Shown: positions 6,736 to 14,959, counted from the first letter of the stretch. The stretch is 29,202 bases of DNA from JASFUX01 sp050050115 (GCA_050050115.1 JASFUX010000013.1:1-29202); one strand, 5' to 3'. Notes: generated by a model from the letters alone, not told the origin. Made by a program: numbers and translations.

Positions 6736-8622
6736 GTGACCGAAAAAGCCCGCCCCGCCGAAGAGATGTTCAAGCGCGCCCTTGCGGCGGCGACGCGCGC
6801 GCTCGCCGGGCGGGGGCCGATCGAAACGCGCTTCGGCGGCGACGGCGCCTCGATCGGGCGCGACGGCATCATCCTGCCCGCCCCGCCCCGGCCGATGACC
6901 CAAAAGGCCGTCGCCCGCGTGCGCGGCCAGTCCGACTCCGCGGCGCTCAAGCTCGCCCATCACGACGCCGCCGCCCACGCCCGGATGCGTCCGCGCGGCG
7001 AGGACGCTCGCGCGGTCTTCGAGGCCGCCGAACAGGCGCGCGTCGAAGCGATCGGCGCGAACGCGATGAGCGGAGTGGACGCCAACCTCACGGCCGCGCT
7101 CGTCGACCGCTGCGAGCGACGCGGACTGCACAAGGTCACGAGCCGCGACGAGGCGCCGATGGCCGAGGCGATCGGGCTTTTGTTGCGCGAACGGCTGACC
7201 GGCAAGGCGCTGCCCCCCTCCGCGGTCCATGTCGCCGAGCTGTGGCGCGAAACGATCGAGCACGAGGCCGGCGAGGCGCTTGAGGCGCTCGCCGAGCACA
7301 TCGACGACCAGGAAGCCTTTGCCGAAGCGGTGCGCGATCTGATCCGGGACCTCGATCTCGGTGACGAGCTGGGCGAGGACCGCGAAGAGGACTCCACGGA
7401 CGACGCCGAAGAGCCCGACAACGCCGAGGGCGACGACGAGACCGACGAAGCCGGCGACGACGGCCAAGGCGGCGCCGAACCACCCCCGCCCGACGCCGAC
7501 GACATGGACGCGGAGTCCGATTTCGAGCCCGGCGAGGATCGACCCGAGACCGAAGGCATGGCGCAGGAGCGCGGACCGGCCGGCGAGCTCGAGGCGCCGA
7601 TCCTGCGCCCCAATACGCCGATCCCGGAGGAACCGGTCCTCTACAAGGCCTATACGACAGAGTTCGACGAGGTGATCGGCGCGGACGAGCTGTGCGAGAC
7701 CGAAGAACTCGACCGCCTGCGCGCTTATCTCGATCAGCAGCTCACGCAGCTGCAGGGCGTGGTCACGCGGCTGGCGAACCGCCTTCAACGAAAACTTCTC
7801 GCCCAGCAATCCCGGCACTGGACCTTCGATCTCGAAGAAGGCGTGCTCGACACCGCGCGGCTGACCCGCGTCGTCACCGATCCGCTCCAGCCGCTCTCCT
7901 TCAAAGAAGAGTCCGAGGTCGAGTTCCGCGACACCGTGGTCACGCTGTTGATCGACAACTCCGGCTCGATGCGCGGCCGGCCGATCGTCATCGCGGCGAT
8001 GTGCGCGGACATCCTGGCGCGCACGCTCGAGCGCTGCGGAGTGAAGACCGAGATCCTCGGTTTCACCACCAAGGCGTGGAAAGGCGGCGCGGCGCGCGAG
8101 AAGTGGCTGAAGGCCGGCCGGCCCGCCGAGCCGGGGCGGCTCAACGACTTGAGGCACATCATCTACAAGCCCGCCGACGCCCCCTATCGGCGCGCCCGCC
8201 AGCGGCTCGGGCTGATGATGCGCGAGGGGCTGCTTAAGGAGAACATCGACGGCGAGGCGCTCGAGTGGGCCTGGCGGCGGCTCGCCGGGCGGCCGGAGAA
8301 GCGCCGTATCCTGATGGTCATCTCCGACGGCGCGCCGGTCGACGACTCCACCCTGTCGGTCAACGCGGGCGGCTATCTCGACCGACATCTGCGGCAGGTG
8401 ATCTCCAAGATCGAGACCAGCTCGGAGGTGGAGATCCTGGCCATCGGCATCGGCCACGACGTCACCCGCTGGTATCGCCGCGCGGTCACCATCACCGACG
8501 CCGAGCAGCTGGGCGGTGCGATCATCGCCGAGCTGGCCGACCTGTTCGAACACGACAACGCGCGCGGAGCGCACGGCGGGACCGGAACGCCGCAACCCCA
8601 GCCAGGGCGCTTGCGCGCATGA
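6736..8622 (+). CDS. cobT: Cobaltochelatase-type VWA subunit CobT
   Basis: 628 residues from a GTG at 6736, which gives the expected family N-terminus; the ribosome-binding site is weak, so the exact start is uncertain. CobT partners the AAA+ CobS ring in the aerobic cobaltochelatase. Order of parts: an N-terminal CobT domain (1-200), a very acidic Asp/Glu-rich linker (about 212-275) seen in all CobT/BchD-like proteins, then a C-terminal von Willebrand A domain (about 395-600) with the metal-binding MIDAS motif DNSGSM starting at D407 and the later SDGAPVDDS loop. Length and architecture are intact. Its stop overlaps the start of the next gene by four bases (ATGA), so the two are probably translationally coupled. 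Confidence 0.93.
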   Translation: MTEKARPAEEMFKRALAAATRALAGRGPIETRFGGDGASIGRDGIILPAPPRPMTQKAVARVRGQSDSAALKLAHHDAAAHARMRPRGEDARAVFEAAEQARVEAIGANAMSGVDANLTAALVDRCERRGLHKVTSRDEAPMAEAIGLLLRERLTGKALPPSAVHVAELWRETIEHEAGEALEALAEHIDDQEAFAEAVRDLIRDLDLGDELGEDREEDSTDDAEEPDNAEGDDETDEAGDDGQGGAEPPPPDADDMDAESDFEPGEDRPETEGMAQERGPAGELEAPILRPNTPIPEEPVLYKAYTTEFDEVIGADELCETEELDRLRAYLDQQLTQLQGVVTRLANRLQRKLLAQQSRHWTFDLEEGVLDTARLTRVVTDPLQPLSFKEESEVEFRDTVVTLLIDNSGSMRGRPIVIAAMCADILARTLERCGVKTEILGFTTKAWKGGAAREKWLKAGRPAEPGRLNDLRHIIYKPADAPYRRARQRLGLMMREGLLKENIDGEALEWAWRRLAGRPEKRRILMVISDGAPVDDSTLSVNAGGYLDRHLRQVISKIETSSEVEILAIGIGHDVTRWYRRAVTITDAEQLGGAIIAELADLFEHDNARGAHGGTGTPQPQPGRLRA

Positions 8623-9788
8623 GACGACTTTCTTGCGCTTGCTCCGTCCTCGCTGCGGCGGCCGCGCTTGCGGGCGCAGGTTGCGCCACCGCGCCGTCGG
8701 GCGCCGCGGCGCAACCGCTCGATCAGGTCGCCGACGCAGGCGCGACCGCGCCGCGATTGCGACCTGAGCCGCCGACGAACCTTCCCCCGCTCGAGCCTGC
8801 CGTCGGTGCTTGCGAACCCGCGCCGATCACCTCGCCGCAAGCCTCGTTCGGCGAGCTGATGTTTCTGCGCGGCTTTGAACTGTTGCCGAACACCGGCGAC
8901 TTCGGCGGCCTGTCCGGATTGATCGCCGCGCAACCGCTCGGACTGGGCGTTTACGCCGACGAGCCGGATTTCTTCATCGCCCTCACCGACAGCGGCCGGC
9001 TGGCGACACTGTCCTTGAGAGCGCTCCAGACCGATCCGCAGATCGAATGCGGCCTTCTCAGCATCGCCGATCCGAGCGGCGCGCCGCTGCCGGGGCAGCA
9101 TGCGGATGATTCCGAAGGTCTCGCGCGGCTGCCGAGCGGCGGCTGGCTCGTTAGCTTCGAGCGCGAGCACAGGATGTCGGCGCTCGTCGGCGGAGAGGCG
9201 CCGCGCGAGGCGACGATCTACACATTCGACAACCACGGTCTTGAGGACAACCAGAGCCTTGAGGCCCTAACCGTGCTCGCCGACGGCCAGATCCTCGCCG
9301 GCGCGGAGACGCCGTCGATCCTGGGACGCCCTCATCCGGTTTGGCGGTTGCCGCCCGTGAACGAAGATGACCTGGCGTCTGCAGCGGCTGGCGCCCCCGC
9401 GCGCGAAGCGCCGCGCAGTCCGACGTTCCGCATTGCCGATCCGAACGGCTACGCGCTCGTCGGCATGGACACGACCGCGCGAGGCAACCTGATCACCCTG
9501 CACCGCTTCTACACGGACCGGACCGGCGTCCGCATCCGCGTCGGCTTTCTGCCCCGCGACGTCGCCGAGGGCGGGACCGGCGTGCAGGACGTCGCCGAGA
9601 TCGCCGCCTTCGACCAGGACTCGCCGATCCCGATCGACAATTTCGAAGGCGTCGCGACGCGCCCCGGCGCCGACGGCTTGACCGAGATCTGGATCGTTTC
9701 GGACAACAACTTCAGTCAGAGCCAGAAGACGCTGCTCTATGGCTTCACCTTCGACGAGGCGGCGTTCGAGGCCGGACACCAGCGCTGA
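8619..9788 (+). CDS. Exported esterase-like-activity-of-phytase domain protein
   Basis: 389 residues; its ATG overlaps the cobT stop (ATGA). The N-terminus is a signal peptide (about 1-21) ending GAGC, so C22 may be lipidated, though the usual Leu at -3 is missing. After a Pro-rich linker the body (about 60-385) matches the 'esterase-like activity of phytase' family (PF13449): SGLIAAQPLGLGVYADEPDF, HADDSEGLARLPSGGWLVSFE, NQSLEALTVLADGQILAGAE, and the end signature NFEGVATRPG...EIWIVSDNNFSQSQKTLLYGF. Members have a beta-propeller-like fold; substrates are largely undefined and I infer an outer-membrane or periplasmic location. It is coupled to cobT by overlap, a link I cannot explain functionally. 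Confidence 0.85.
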   Translation: MRRLSCACSVLAAAAALAGAGCATAPSGAAAQPLDQVADAGATAPRLRPEPPTNLPPLEPAVGACEPAPITSPQASFGELMFLRGFELLPNTGDFGGLSGLIAAQPLGLGVYADEPDFFIALTDSGRLATLSLRALQTDPQIECGLLSIADPSGAPLPGQHADDSEGLARLPSGGWLVSFEREHRMSALVGGEAPREATIYTFDNHGLEDNQSLEALTVLADGQILAGAETPSILGRPHPVWRLPPVNEDDLASAAAGAPAREAPRSPTFRIADPNGYALVGMDTTARGNLITLHRFYTDRTGVRIRVGFLPRDVAEGGTGVQDVAEIAAFDQDSPIPIDNFEGVATRPGADGLTEIWIVSDNNFSQSQKTLLYGFTFDEAAFEAGHQR

Positions 9789-9819
9789 TCTTCAGCCAAA
9801 CGCTGCAAAGGGGGCGAAG

Positions 9820-10224
9820 ATGACGGCCGGCTATTCCGGGACGCCGCTGGCGAAAAAGCTGGGCCTCACCGACGGCGGGCCGCTGTTCGCGCGGAAGATG
9901 CCCAAGTCCGTCCGGGCCGAGATCGAAGAGGTCGTTCGGCCGAAGTTCATCCGCAGCCCCCGCGCCGAGCTGCCCGCCGCGCACGTGTTCCATACGATCG
10001 CCGCGGAGCTTGAGGCCGACCTGAAGCTGCTGCGCCCTCTTCTCGCGCCCGCCGGGCAGCTCTGGGTTTCCTGGCCGAAAAAGAGCGCCAAGACCGGAAC
10101 CGACATCACCGAAGACACCATCCGAGAGCTCGCCCTGCCCATGGGCTTCGTCGACGTGAAGGTCTGCGCGGTCGATCAGACCTGGTCGGGTCTCAAGCTG
10201 GTGATCCGTAAAGAGCTGCGGTGA
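9820..10224 (+). CDS. DUF3052 family protein
   Basis: 134 residues. The ATG at 9820 is preceded by AAAGGGGGCG. The protein starts MTAGYSGTPLAKKLGL, the hallmark of the DUF3052 family (YSGTPLxKKLG), continues with a segment resembling an SAM-dependent-methyltransferase-like fold (LLRPLLAPAGQLWVSWPKK) and ends WSGLKLVIRKELR. The family is common in soil and marine bacteria and has no assigned biochemical role. The gene is 31 bp after the phytase-like gene and probably shares its transcript. After it the sequence becomes AT-rich, marking the end of this transcription unit. Confidence 0.9.
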   Translation: MTAGYSGTPLAKKLGLTDGGPLFARKMPKSVRAEIEEVVRPKFIRSPRAELPAAHVFHTIAAELEADLKLLRPLLAPAGQLWVSWPKKSAKTGTDITEDTIRELALPMGFVDVKVCAVDQTWSGLKLVIRKELR

Positions 10225-10268
10225 CGGCGGCGATCGCGCGGCGCCCCGCCCCGCGCCGATCGATCTCT

Positions 10269-10290
10269 ACAATTTTATTCATTGTATACT
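10269..10290 (+). promoter_or_regulatory. AT-rich promoter-like stretch before the TadG-like gene
   Basis: The 168-bp gap 10225-10392 contains a strikingly AT-rich patch for this genome. It includes a -10-like TATACT (10285-10290) and a small dyad, ACAAT (10269-10273) with ATTGT (10281-10285). No good -35 hexamer is visible 16-18 bp upstream, so an activator-dependent promoter is possible. Confidence 0.35.
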
Positions 10291-10359
10291 GACATTGTCG
10301 TTGAACTCGACGGAGTTTCTAACGAAGAGTGAAAACTCGCGGCAACACCTCAGGGCGTA

Positions 10360-10375
10360 CCACTACGCGTAGTGG
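10360..10375. promoter_or_regulatory. Perfect 16-bp palindrome upstream of the TadG-like gene
   Basis: CCACTACGCGTAGTGG reads identically on both strands with no spacer. It ends five bases before the GGAGGTG ribosome-binding site (10381-10387) of the TadG-like gene. It could be an operator for a dimeric regulator acting as a roadblock, or form a leader hairpin that affects translation start. Confidence 0.5.
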
Positions 10376-10392
10376 ATGTCGGAGGTGAGCCG

Positions 10393-11637
10393 ATGTTGCG
10401 GCGTAAGTGGCTGCGTTTCCTTCGGGAAAAGGCCGGAAACACCACGATTATATTTGCGCTGTCGCTGCCCGCGCTCGTCGGCTTCGCCGGGCTGAGCATC
10501 GACGCGAGCTACTGGTACATGCGTCAACGGCAGGTGCAGGCCGCCGCCGACCTCGCCGCCTTTGCGGGCGCGGTTTCGATCCGCAACAACGAGTCGGTCT
10601 ACCAGGCCGAAGGCGAGGCGACGGGCGAGGCGACGCGCCACGGCTATGACCCTGCGCGCGGATCGATCGACGTGAACTCGCCCCCGCTGTCGGGCGGCTT
10701 CATCTCGAACCGCTCCGTCGAAGCGATCGTCGTGCAATCAGAGCAGCGCTTCTTCTCGGCGATGTTCTCCGACGAACCGGTGACGCTGACCGCCCGCGCG
10801 GTCGCTTCCTACACAGAGCCGCAGAACGCCTGCGTGCTCGCGCTCGATCACGAGGAAGCGGGCGCGATGGAGTTCTTCGGCTCTTCGAACGTGTCGCTGA
10901 TCAACTGCGAGGTGATGTCCAACTCGATCGCCTCGAACGCGTTTGAGATCTCCGGCTCGGCCGACCTCGAAACGCCCTGCGTGAACGCCGTGGGCGGCGT
11001 CTACGTCGGCGGTTCGAGTTCCGCGGTTCGGCTGACGGCGTGCCGCGAGCCGCGGACCAACCTGCCGCGCGCGCTCGACCCCTATGCGTCAGTGGTCGAA
11101 CCCGACACCTCGGGCCCCTGCGACAATCTCGGCGGAACCGAGACCAGCGTTTCGAACCCGAGCGGCGTGCGCAAATTCTGCGGCGGCCTCAACCTCAACG
11201 ACAACTATGTCTTCGAGCCGGGCGTCTACATCGTCGACGGCGGCGACTTCCGCATCAACTCGAACGCCACGGTGTCGGGCGACGGCGTCACTTTCTATTT
11301 CACCGGCGGCGCGGAAGCGAACTTCAACGGCAACGCCACGATCGACGTAACGGCGCCCTCGACCGGCGAATACGCGGGCATCGCCTTCTTCGGCGACCGC
11401 GACGACACCAACACGACGCACAAGTTCAACGGCACGGCGGACTCCCTGATCACCGGCTCAATGTACTTCGCCGGCGGCAGCATCGAGTTTCTGGGCGATT
11501 TTTCGGGCCAAAACGGCTGCATGCAGATCGTCGGCCGCACGGTCCACATCGGCGGCAACACCGCCATCGAAACCGACTGCTCCGGCTCGGGCATCAAATG
11601 GGCGAAGGTGCCCGGCGATGTCCGGCTGGTCGAATAA
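10393..11637 (+). CDS. TadG-like pilus-assembly-related protein
   Basis: 414 residues starting at the ATG at 10393, which follows a strong GGAGGTG site; a start 21 bp upstream lacks one. The N-terminus is that of TadG-type proteins: a basic head, then a membrane segment (about 17-36, TTIIFALSLPALVGFAGLSI), then DASYWYMRQRQVQAAADLAAFAGA, the conserved post-membrane helix. The long exported region is rich in Gly, Asn and Ser, with a few Cys pairs and repeated short beta-strand segments (about 250-390) resembling those of other TadG-related proteins. TadG is thought to help anchor or assemble Flp-type pili at the envelope. Two TadE-like genes follow at once. The Tad ATPase, platform proteins, secretin and pilin are all absent from the window, so this is an orphan minor-component cluster. 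Confidence 0.83.
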   Translation: MLRRKWLRFLREKAGNTTIIFALSLPALVGFAGLSIDASYWYMRQRQVQAAADLAAFAGAVSIRNNESVYQAEGEATGEATRHGYDPARGSIDVNSPPLSGGFISNRSVEAIVVQSEQRFFSAMFSDEPVTLTARAVASYTEPQNACVLALDHEEAGAMEFFGSSNVSLINCEVMSNSIASNAFEISGSADLETPCVNAVGGVYVGGSSSAVRLTACREPRTNLPRALDPYASVVEPDTSGPCDNLGGTETSVSNPSGVRKFCGGLNLNDNYVFEPGVYIVDGGDFRINSNATVSGDGVTFYFTGGAEANFNGNATIDVTAPSTGEYAGIAFFGDRDDTNTTHKFNGTADSLITGSMYFAGGSIEFLGDFSGQNGCMQIVGRTVHIGGNTAIETDCSGSGIKWAKVPGDVRLVE

Positions 11638-11648
11638 AGAGGCGTGAG

Positions 11649-12110
11649 ATGACCAATATCCTCGTCAACACCTTCCGTCGCGCGCGCGCCGCGTTCGCAA
11701 GCTTCGCCAAGCGCCGCGACGGCGTCGCAGCGACGGAGTTCGCGCTGATCGCGCCGATCCTGGCGGGCATGCTTCTGGGCGTCATCGAACTCGGGATGGT
11801 CACCTACGACCGCACCGACATGCACGCCTCTTTGAGGAACGGCGCGCAGTACTTCATGGCGGGCGGCGACGACATCGAAGCGGCGCGCAGCATCGTCGTG
11901 CAGTCCTGGGCGGCCGCCGCCGAGGGCGAGACCGCGAGCATCGACATCGTCAGCTACTGCGAATGCGCCGGCGCGGGCGCGCCCTGCGGCGCGCTCTGTC
12001 AGGACGACTCCGTGCCTGACGTGTTCAAAGAGCTGCGCGCGACCACCATCCTCGACGGCATCTTCGGAACCTATGAGATCGAAGCCAATGAAACCGTCCG
12101 CACCCGCTAG
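11649..12110 (+). CDS. TadE-like pseudopilin, first copy
   Basis: 153 residues. Starts 11 bp after the TadG-like stop with GAGGCGTGAG just ahead of the ATG. TadE/TadF proteins are small pseudopilins processed by the prepilin peptidase TadV. Seen here: a basic leader, RRDGVAATEFALIAPILAGMLLGVIELG (about 24-51) with the Gly and Glu of the class IV prepilin-like processing site, then an exported domain with several Cys (CECAGAGAPCGALC, about 108-121) likely paired. The annotation rests on the N-terminal TadE signature; the rest is poorly conserved, as is usual. It overlaps the next gene by 23 bases. Confidence 0.85.
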   Translation: MTNILVNTFRRARAAFASFAKRRDGVAATEFALIAPILAGMLLGVIELGMVTYDRTDMHASLRNGAQYFMAGGDDIEAARSIVVQSWAAAAEGETASIDIVSYCECAGAGAPCGALCQDDSVPDVFKELRATTILDGIFGTYEIEANETVRTR

Positions 12111-12507
12111 ATACGCGCTGCTTTTCGCGCTCGCCCGCGACAAACGGGGGGCGTCCGCGCTCGAGTTCGCGCTGATCTCTCCGATCCTCATCGTCCTCAT
12201 TCTTGGCGCGATGGAGGTCGGCTGGGCGATGAACCGCGCCTCGACCGTGCAGTGGGCGATCGAACGGGCTTCGCGCGCCGCCATGGTCGACAGCCTAGTG
12301 ACCCGCGAGGAGCTCGAGGACCGGGTCAACGAGATCCTGCGCAACATGAACGAGCCCGACGGCGTCACCATCCGCTACGAGGTGAGCAGCCTCTCGGACG
12401 CCGTCGTCGGTCACGTCAGCGCCGACTACGCCCACAGCTTCCAGATGCCGTTCGTGCCCGGCGCAGACATGCGCGTCACGGTGGACAGCTACATACCGGT
12501 CCCCTGA
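12088..12507 (+). CDS. TadE-like pseudopilin, second copy
   Basis: 139 residues from the ATG at 12088; an in-frame ATG at 12073 would add five residues. The gene begins inside the 3' end of the preceding TadE-like gene, implying coupled translation. The signature DKRGASALEFALISPILIVLILGAMEVGW (about 20-48) is the TadE processing and membrane segment with the conserved Glu. The exported remainder, about 90 residues, lacks cysteines, unlike the first copy. Together with the TadG-like protein it probably forms a minor pseudopilin complex at the inner membrane. The missing motor genes must lie elsewhere on the chromosome if the proteins serve a Tad pilus; I infer this from family knowledge. Confidence 0.85.
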   Translation: MKPSAPARYALLFALARDKRGASALEFALISPILIVLILGAMEVGWAMNRASTVQWAIERASRAAMVDSLVTREELEDRVNEILRNMNEPDGVTIRYEVSSLSDAVVGHVSADYAHSFQMPFVPGADMRVTVDSYIPVP

Positions 12508-12553
12508 CGTCTTCGCCAGCGCGCGCGGCGCTTTCGGGCGCGCCGATTGAAGA

Positions 12554-12561
12554 CTAAGCTC
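12554..12561 (+). promoter_or_regulatory. CTAAGCTC motif upstream of the PQQ-dehydrogenase gene
   Basis: CTAAGCTC is found 44 nt before the dehydrogenase ATG and overlaps the edge of a GTCTTC/GAAGAC inverted repeat (12509-12554). It belongs to the recurring TAAGCTC set; a -10 role would give a leader of about 40 nt. Confidence 0.3.
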
Positions 12562-12605
12562 TCCCTACATCGACGTCGCTGTCAGCGCAGTCGGGGGAGC
12601 TTTTC

Positions 12606-14630
12606 ATGTTCAGGCGCATCATCATCGCCGCCGTCCTGCTCATTCTCATCGCAGCCGCCGCGCTGTTCTTCGGCGGCTCGCTGCCGGGGGTGATGTTTTT
12701 CGGCGCGGCCGAGCGGCTCAACATCGACGGTCGCGCGCCCGCGGTCGCCGACGCTCTGCCGACGGACGGGGTCGGCTGGGCCTACTACGGCGGCGATCCC
12801 GGCGGCATGCGCTACAGCGCAGTGGAACAGATCACGCCCGAAAACGTCGGCGCGCTCGAGATCGCCTGGGTCCACAACACCGGGGCGTTTGAAGGCCGCG
12901 AGACGTTGATGAGGCGCACCGCCTTCGAGACGACGCCGATCCTGGTCGAAGGCTCCCTGATCTTCTGCACCCAGTTCAACGAGATCGTCGCGATCGATCC
13001 CAGCACGGGCGATGAACGCTGGCGCTACGACCCCGAAGTCCCGCTCGATCTCAGCCCCGCGAATCAATACACCTGCCGCGGCGTCGCCTACTGGGACAGC
13101 GCCGAGGCCGACCGCGTCAGCGAAGAATGCGCGACCCAGATCTTCATGGGCACGGTCGACGCACGCCTCATCGCCGTCGACGCGCGAACCGGCGCACCGT
13201 GTACGGACTTCGGCGACGGCGGCGAAATCCGCATCCACCCGTCGATGAGCCTGCGCTGGCCCGGCGAGTTCAACATCACCTCAGCGCCGACGGTCGTCGC
13301 CGACACCGTCATTGTCGGGACCTCGATCTCGGACAACCTCCGGCTCGAAGCCCCCGCGGGGACGGTCTTCGCGTTCGACGCGCGCACGGGCGCGCCGCTG
13401 TGGGACTTCGACCCCGTCCCGCGCGATCCTGAAGACCCCGCGCGCGGCAGCTGGGGCGAGGACAGCGCTGACCGGGTCGGGCACGCCAACGTGTGGTCGA
13501 CCATGTCGGTCGATCCGGCGCGCGGCCTCGTATTCCTGCCCACCTCGAGCCCGTCGCCGGACTTCTTCGGCGGGCTTCGCCCCGGCGACAACCGCTACGC
13601 CAACTCCGTCGTCGCGCTCGCAGCGGAGACAGGCGAGGTCGTCTGGCATTTCCAGACCGTTCATCACGACGTCTGGGACTACGACGTGCCGGCGCAGCCG
13701 GGTCTTTATTCCATCACCGACGCGGACGGCGCGCGGCGCGATGTGGTCGTCCAGGTGACCAAGACCGGCTTCGTGTTCGTGCTCGATCGCGACACCGGCG
13801 AGCCGGTGCTGCCGGTCGTCGAGCGCGCGGTTCCCCAGGGCGGGGTCGAGGGTGAGGTCCTCTCGCCCGTTCAGCCGTTTCCCGCGCGCACGCCGCCGCT
13901 CGTGCCCAACGAGATTGCGCCCGAAGACGCGTTCGGCCTCACTCCGTTCGACAAGTCGATTTGCGCAGCGCGCATCCGCGAGGCGCGCACCGAAGGCATG
14001 TTCACGCCGCCGAGCACGCAAGGCACGATCATCTATCCGTTCACGGGCGGGGGCGCGAACTGGGGCGGCGGCGCGTTCGATCCGTCGCGCAATCTCCTGG
14101 TGATCAACGCCTCGAACCTCGTGCACGTGGTCACGCTGATCCCGGCCGAGGACGGTCGGCCGGATTATCCGGTCGAGGAATATGCGCCGCAAGAGGGAAC
14201 GCCCTACGGCATGACCCGCGAGATCCTGCTCTCCCCGTTCGGCCTGCCTTGCTCGCCGCCGCCCTGGGGCGTCATCGTCGGCGTGGATCTCGTATCGGGC
14301 GACATCGTCTGGCGGCGGCGGATCGGCACGACCGAGGACCTCGCGCCCGGCGCGCCGGTCCTCGAGATCGGCACGCCGAACTTCGGCGGACCGATCGTGA
14401 CCGCGGGTGGGCTCGTCTTCATCAGCGCAACGATGGACGACTATCTGCGCGCCTTTAACGTCGAGACTGGCGAGGAGCTATGGAAGGGCCGGCTGCCGGC
14501 GGGCGGTCAGGCGACGCCGATGACCTACGAGTGGGACGGCCGCCAATACGTGGTGATCGCCGCAGGCGGTCATGCGCGCGGCGGTACGCGCCTCGGCGAC
14601 GCGATCGTGGCGTTTGCTTTGCCGGAATAG
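12606..14630 (+). CDS. PQQ-dependent (quinoprotein) dehydrogenase, glucose-dehydrogenase-like
   Basis: 674 residues with a GGGGGAG site before the ATG. One membrane span (about 4-22) anchors or exports the protein; the rest is a periplasmic eight-bladed propeller. Motifs of the membrane glucose/quinate dehydrogenase branch are visible: W58-A-Y-Y-G-G-D-P-G-G-M-R-Y-S, ITPENVGALEIAW, the active-site-type stretch HHDVWDYDVPAQP (353-365), and the C-terminal AGGHARGGTRLGDAIVAFALP. Such enzymes oxidise sugars or alcohols with PQQ and pass electrons to ubiquinone. It lacks the five N-terminal membrane helices of E. coli-type Gcd and has no cytochrome c domain. The substrate cannot be read from sequence, and no PQQ-synthesis gene is in the window. 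It is convergent with rpmB, only six bases away. Confidence 0.9.
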   Translation: MFRRIIIAAVLLILIAAAALFFGGSLPGVMFFGAAERLNIDGRAPAVADALPTDGVGWAYYGGDPGGMRYSAVEQITPENVGALEIAWVHNTGAFEGRETLMRRTAFETTPILVEGSLIFCTQFNEIVAIDPSTGDERWRYDPEVPLDLSPANQYTCRGVAYWDSAEADRVSEECATQIFMGTVDARLIAVDARTGAPCTDFGDGGEIRIHPSMSLRWPGEFNITSAPTVVADTVIVGTSISDNLRLEAPAGTVFAFDARTGAPLWDFDPVPRDPEDPARGSWGEDSADRVGHANVWSTMSVDPARGLVFLPTSSPSPDFFGGLRPGDNRYANSVVALAAETGEVVWHFQTVHHDVWDYDVPAQPGLYSITDADGARRDVVVQVTKTGFVFVLDRDTGEPVLPVVERAVPQGGVEGEVLSPVQPFPARTPPLVPNEIAPEDAFGLTPFDKSICAARIREARTEGMFTPPSTQGTIIYPFTGGGANWGGGAFDPSRNLLVINASNLVHVVTLIPAEDGRPDYPVEEYAPQEGTPYGMTREILLSPFGLPCSPPPWGVIVGVDLVSGDIVWRRRIGTTEDLAPGAPVLEIGTPNFGGPIVTAGGLVFISATMDDYLRAFNVETGEELWKGRLPAGGQATPMTYEWDGRQYVVIAAGGHARGGTRLGDAIVAFALPE

Positions 14631-14636
14631 AGGTGA

Positions 14637-14942
14637 CTAAGCGCTCGGAGCCGCTTCGGTTTCGGCGAGCTTCTTCTTGACGTCCTTCTTCACTTTGAGG
14701 GCGTCCTTCGACAGCTTCTCGTCGCTCGCCTTGACCAGGTAGGCGTCAAGCCCGCCAACGTGGTCGACCGAGCGCAGCGCCGAAGCCGTGATCTTGAACT
14801 TGAACGAGCGGCCGAGCGCGTCCGACAAGAGCGTCACATCGTGCAGGTTCGGCGCGAACCGCCGCTTGGTCTTGCGGTTCGAGTGGCTGACGTTGTTCCC
14901 CGTCATCGGGGACACGCCGGTGAATTCGCAGCGCCGGGCCAT
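14637..14942 (-). CDS. rpmB: 50S ribosomal protein L28
   Basis: 101 residues starting MARRCEFTGVSPMTGNNVSHSNRKTKRRFAPNL in two contiguous blocks, the unmistakable L28 N-terminus; the length and Lys/Ala-rich tail fit alphaproteobacterial L28. It is a component of the large ribosomal subunit near the E site. The proximal ribosome-binding site is AGAAGG, 8 nt before the ATG. Further upstream the leader holds an unusual 11-base Shine-Dalgarno-like sequence in a possible hairpin, and a TTGACG promoter about 140 nt from the start. Its stop codon lies six bases from that of the convergent dehydrogenase with no terminator between them, so the two transcripts must overlap. Confidence 0.97.
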   Translation of the reverse strand: MARRCEFTGVSPMTGNNVSHSNRKTKRRFAPNLHDVTLLSDALGRSFKFKITASALRSVDHVGGLDAYLVKASDEKLSKDALKVKKDVKKKLAETEAAPSA

Positions 14943-14959
14943 GGGTCACGCCTTCTTTC

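Noticed and set aside
6613..8595. 660-codon open frame antisense to cobT
   Set aside because: Mirror of a high-GC coding strand; cobT has clear motifs on the other strand.
12509..12554. Intrinsic terminator after the second TadE-like gene
   Set aside because: The arms GTCTTC/GAAGAC pair, but the inner part pairs poorly and no T tract follows.
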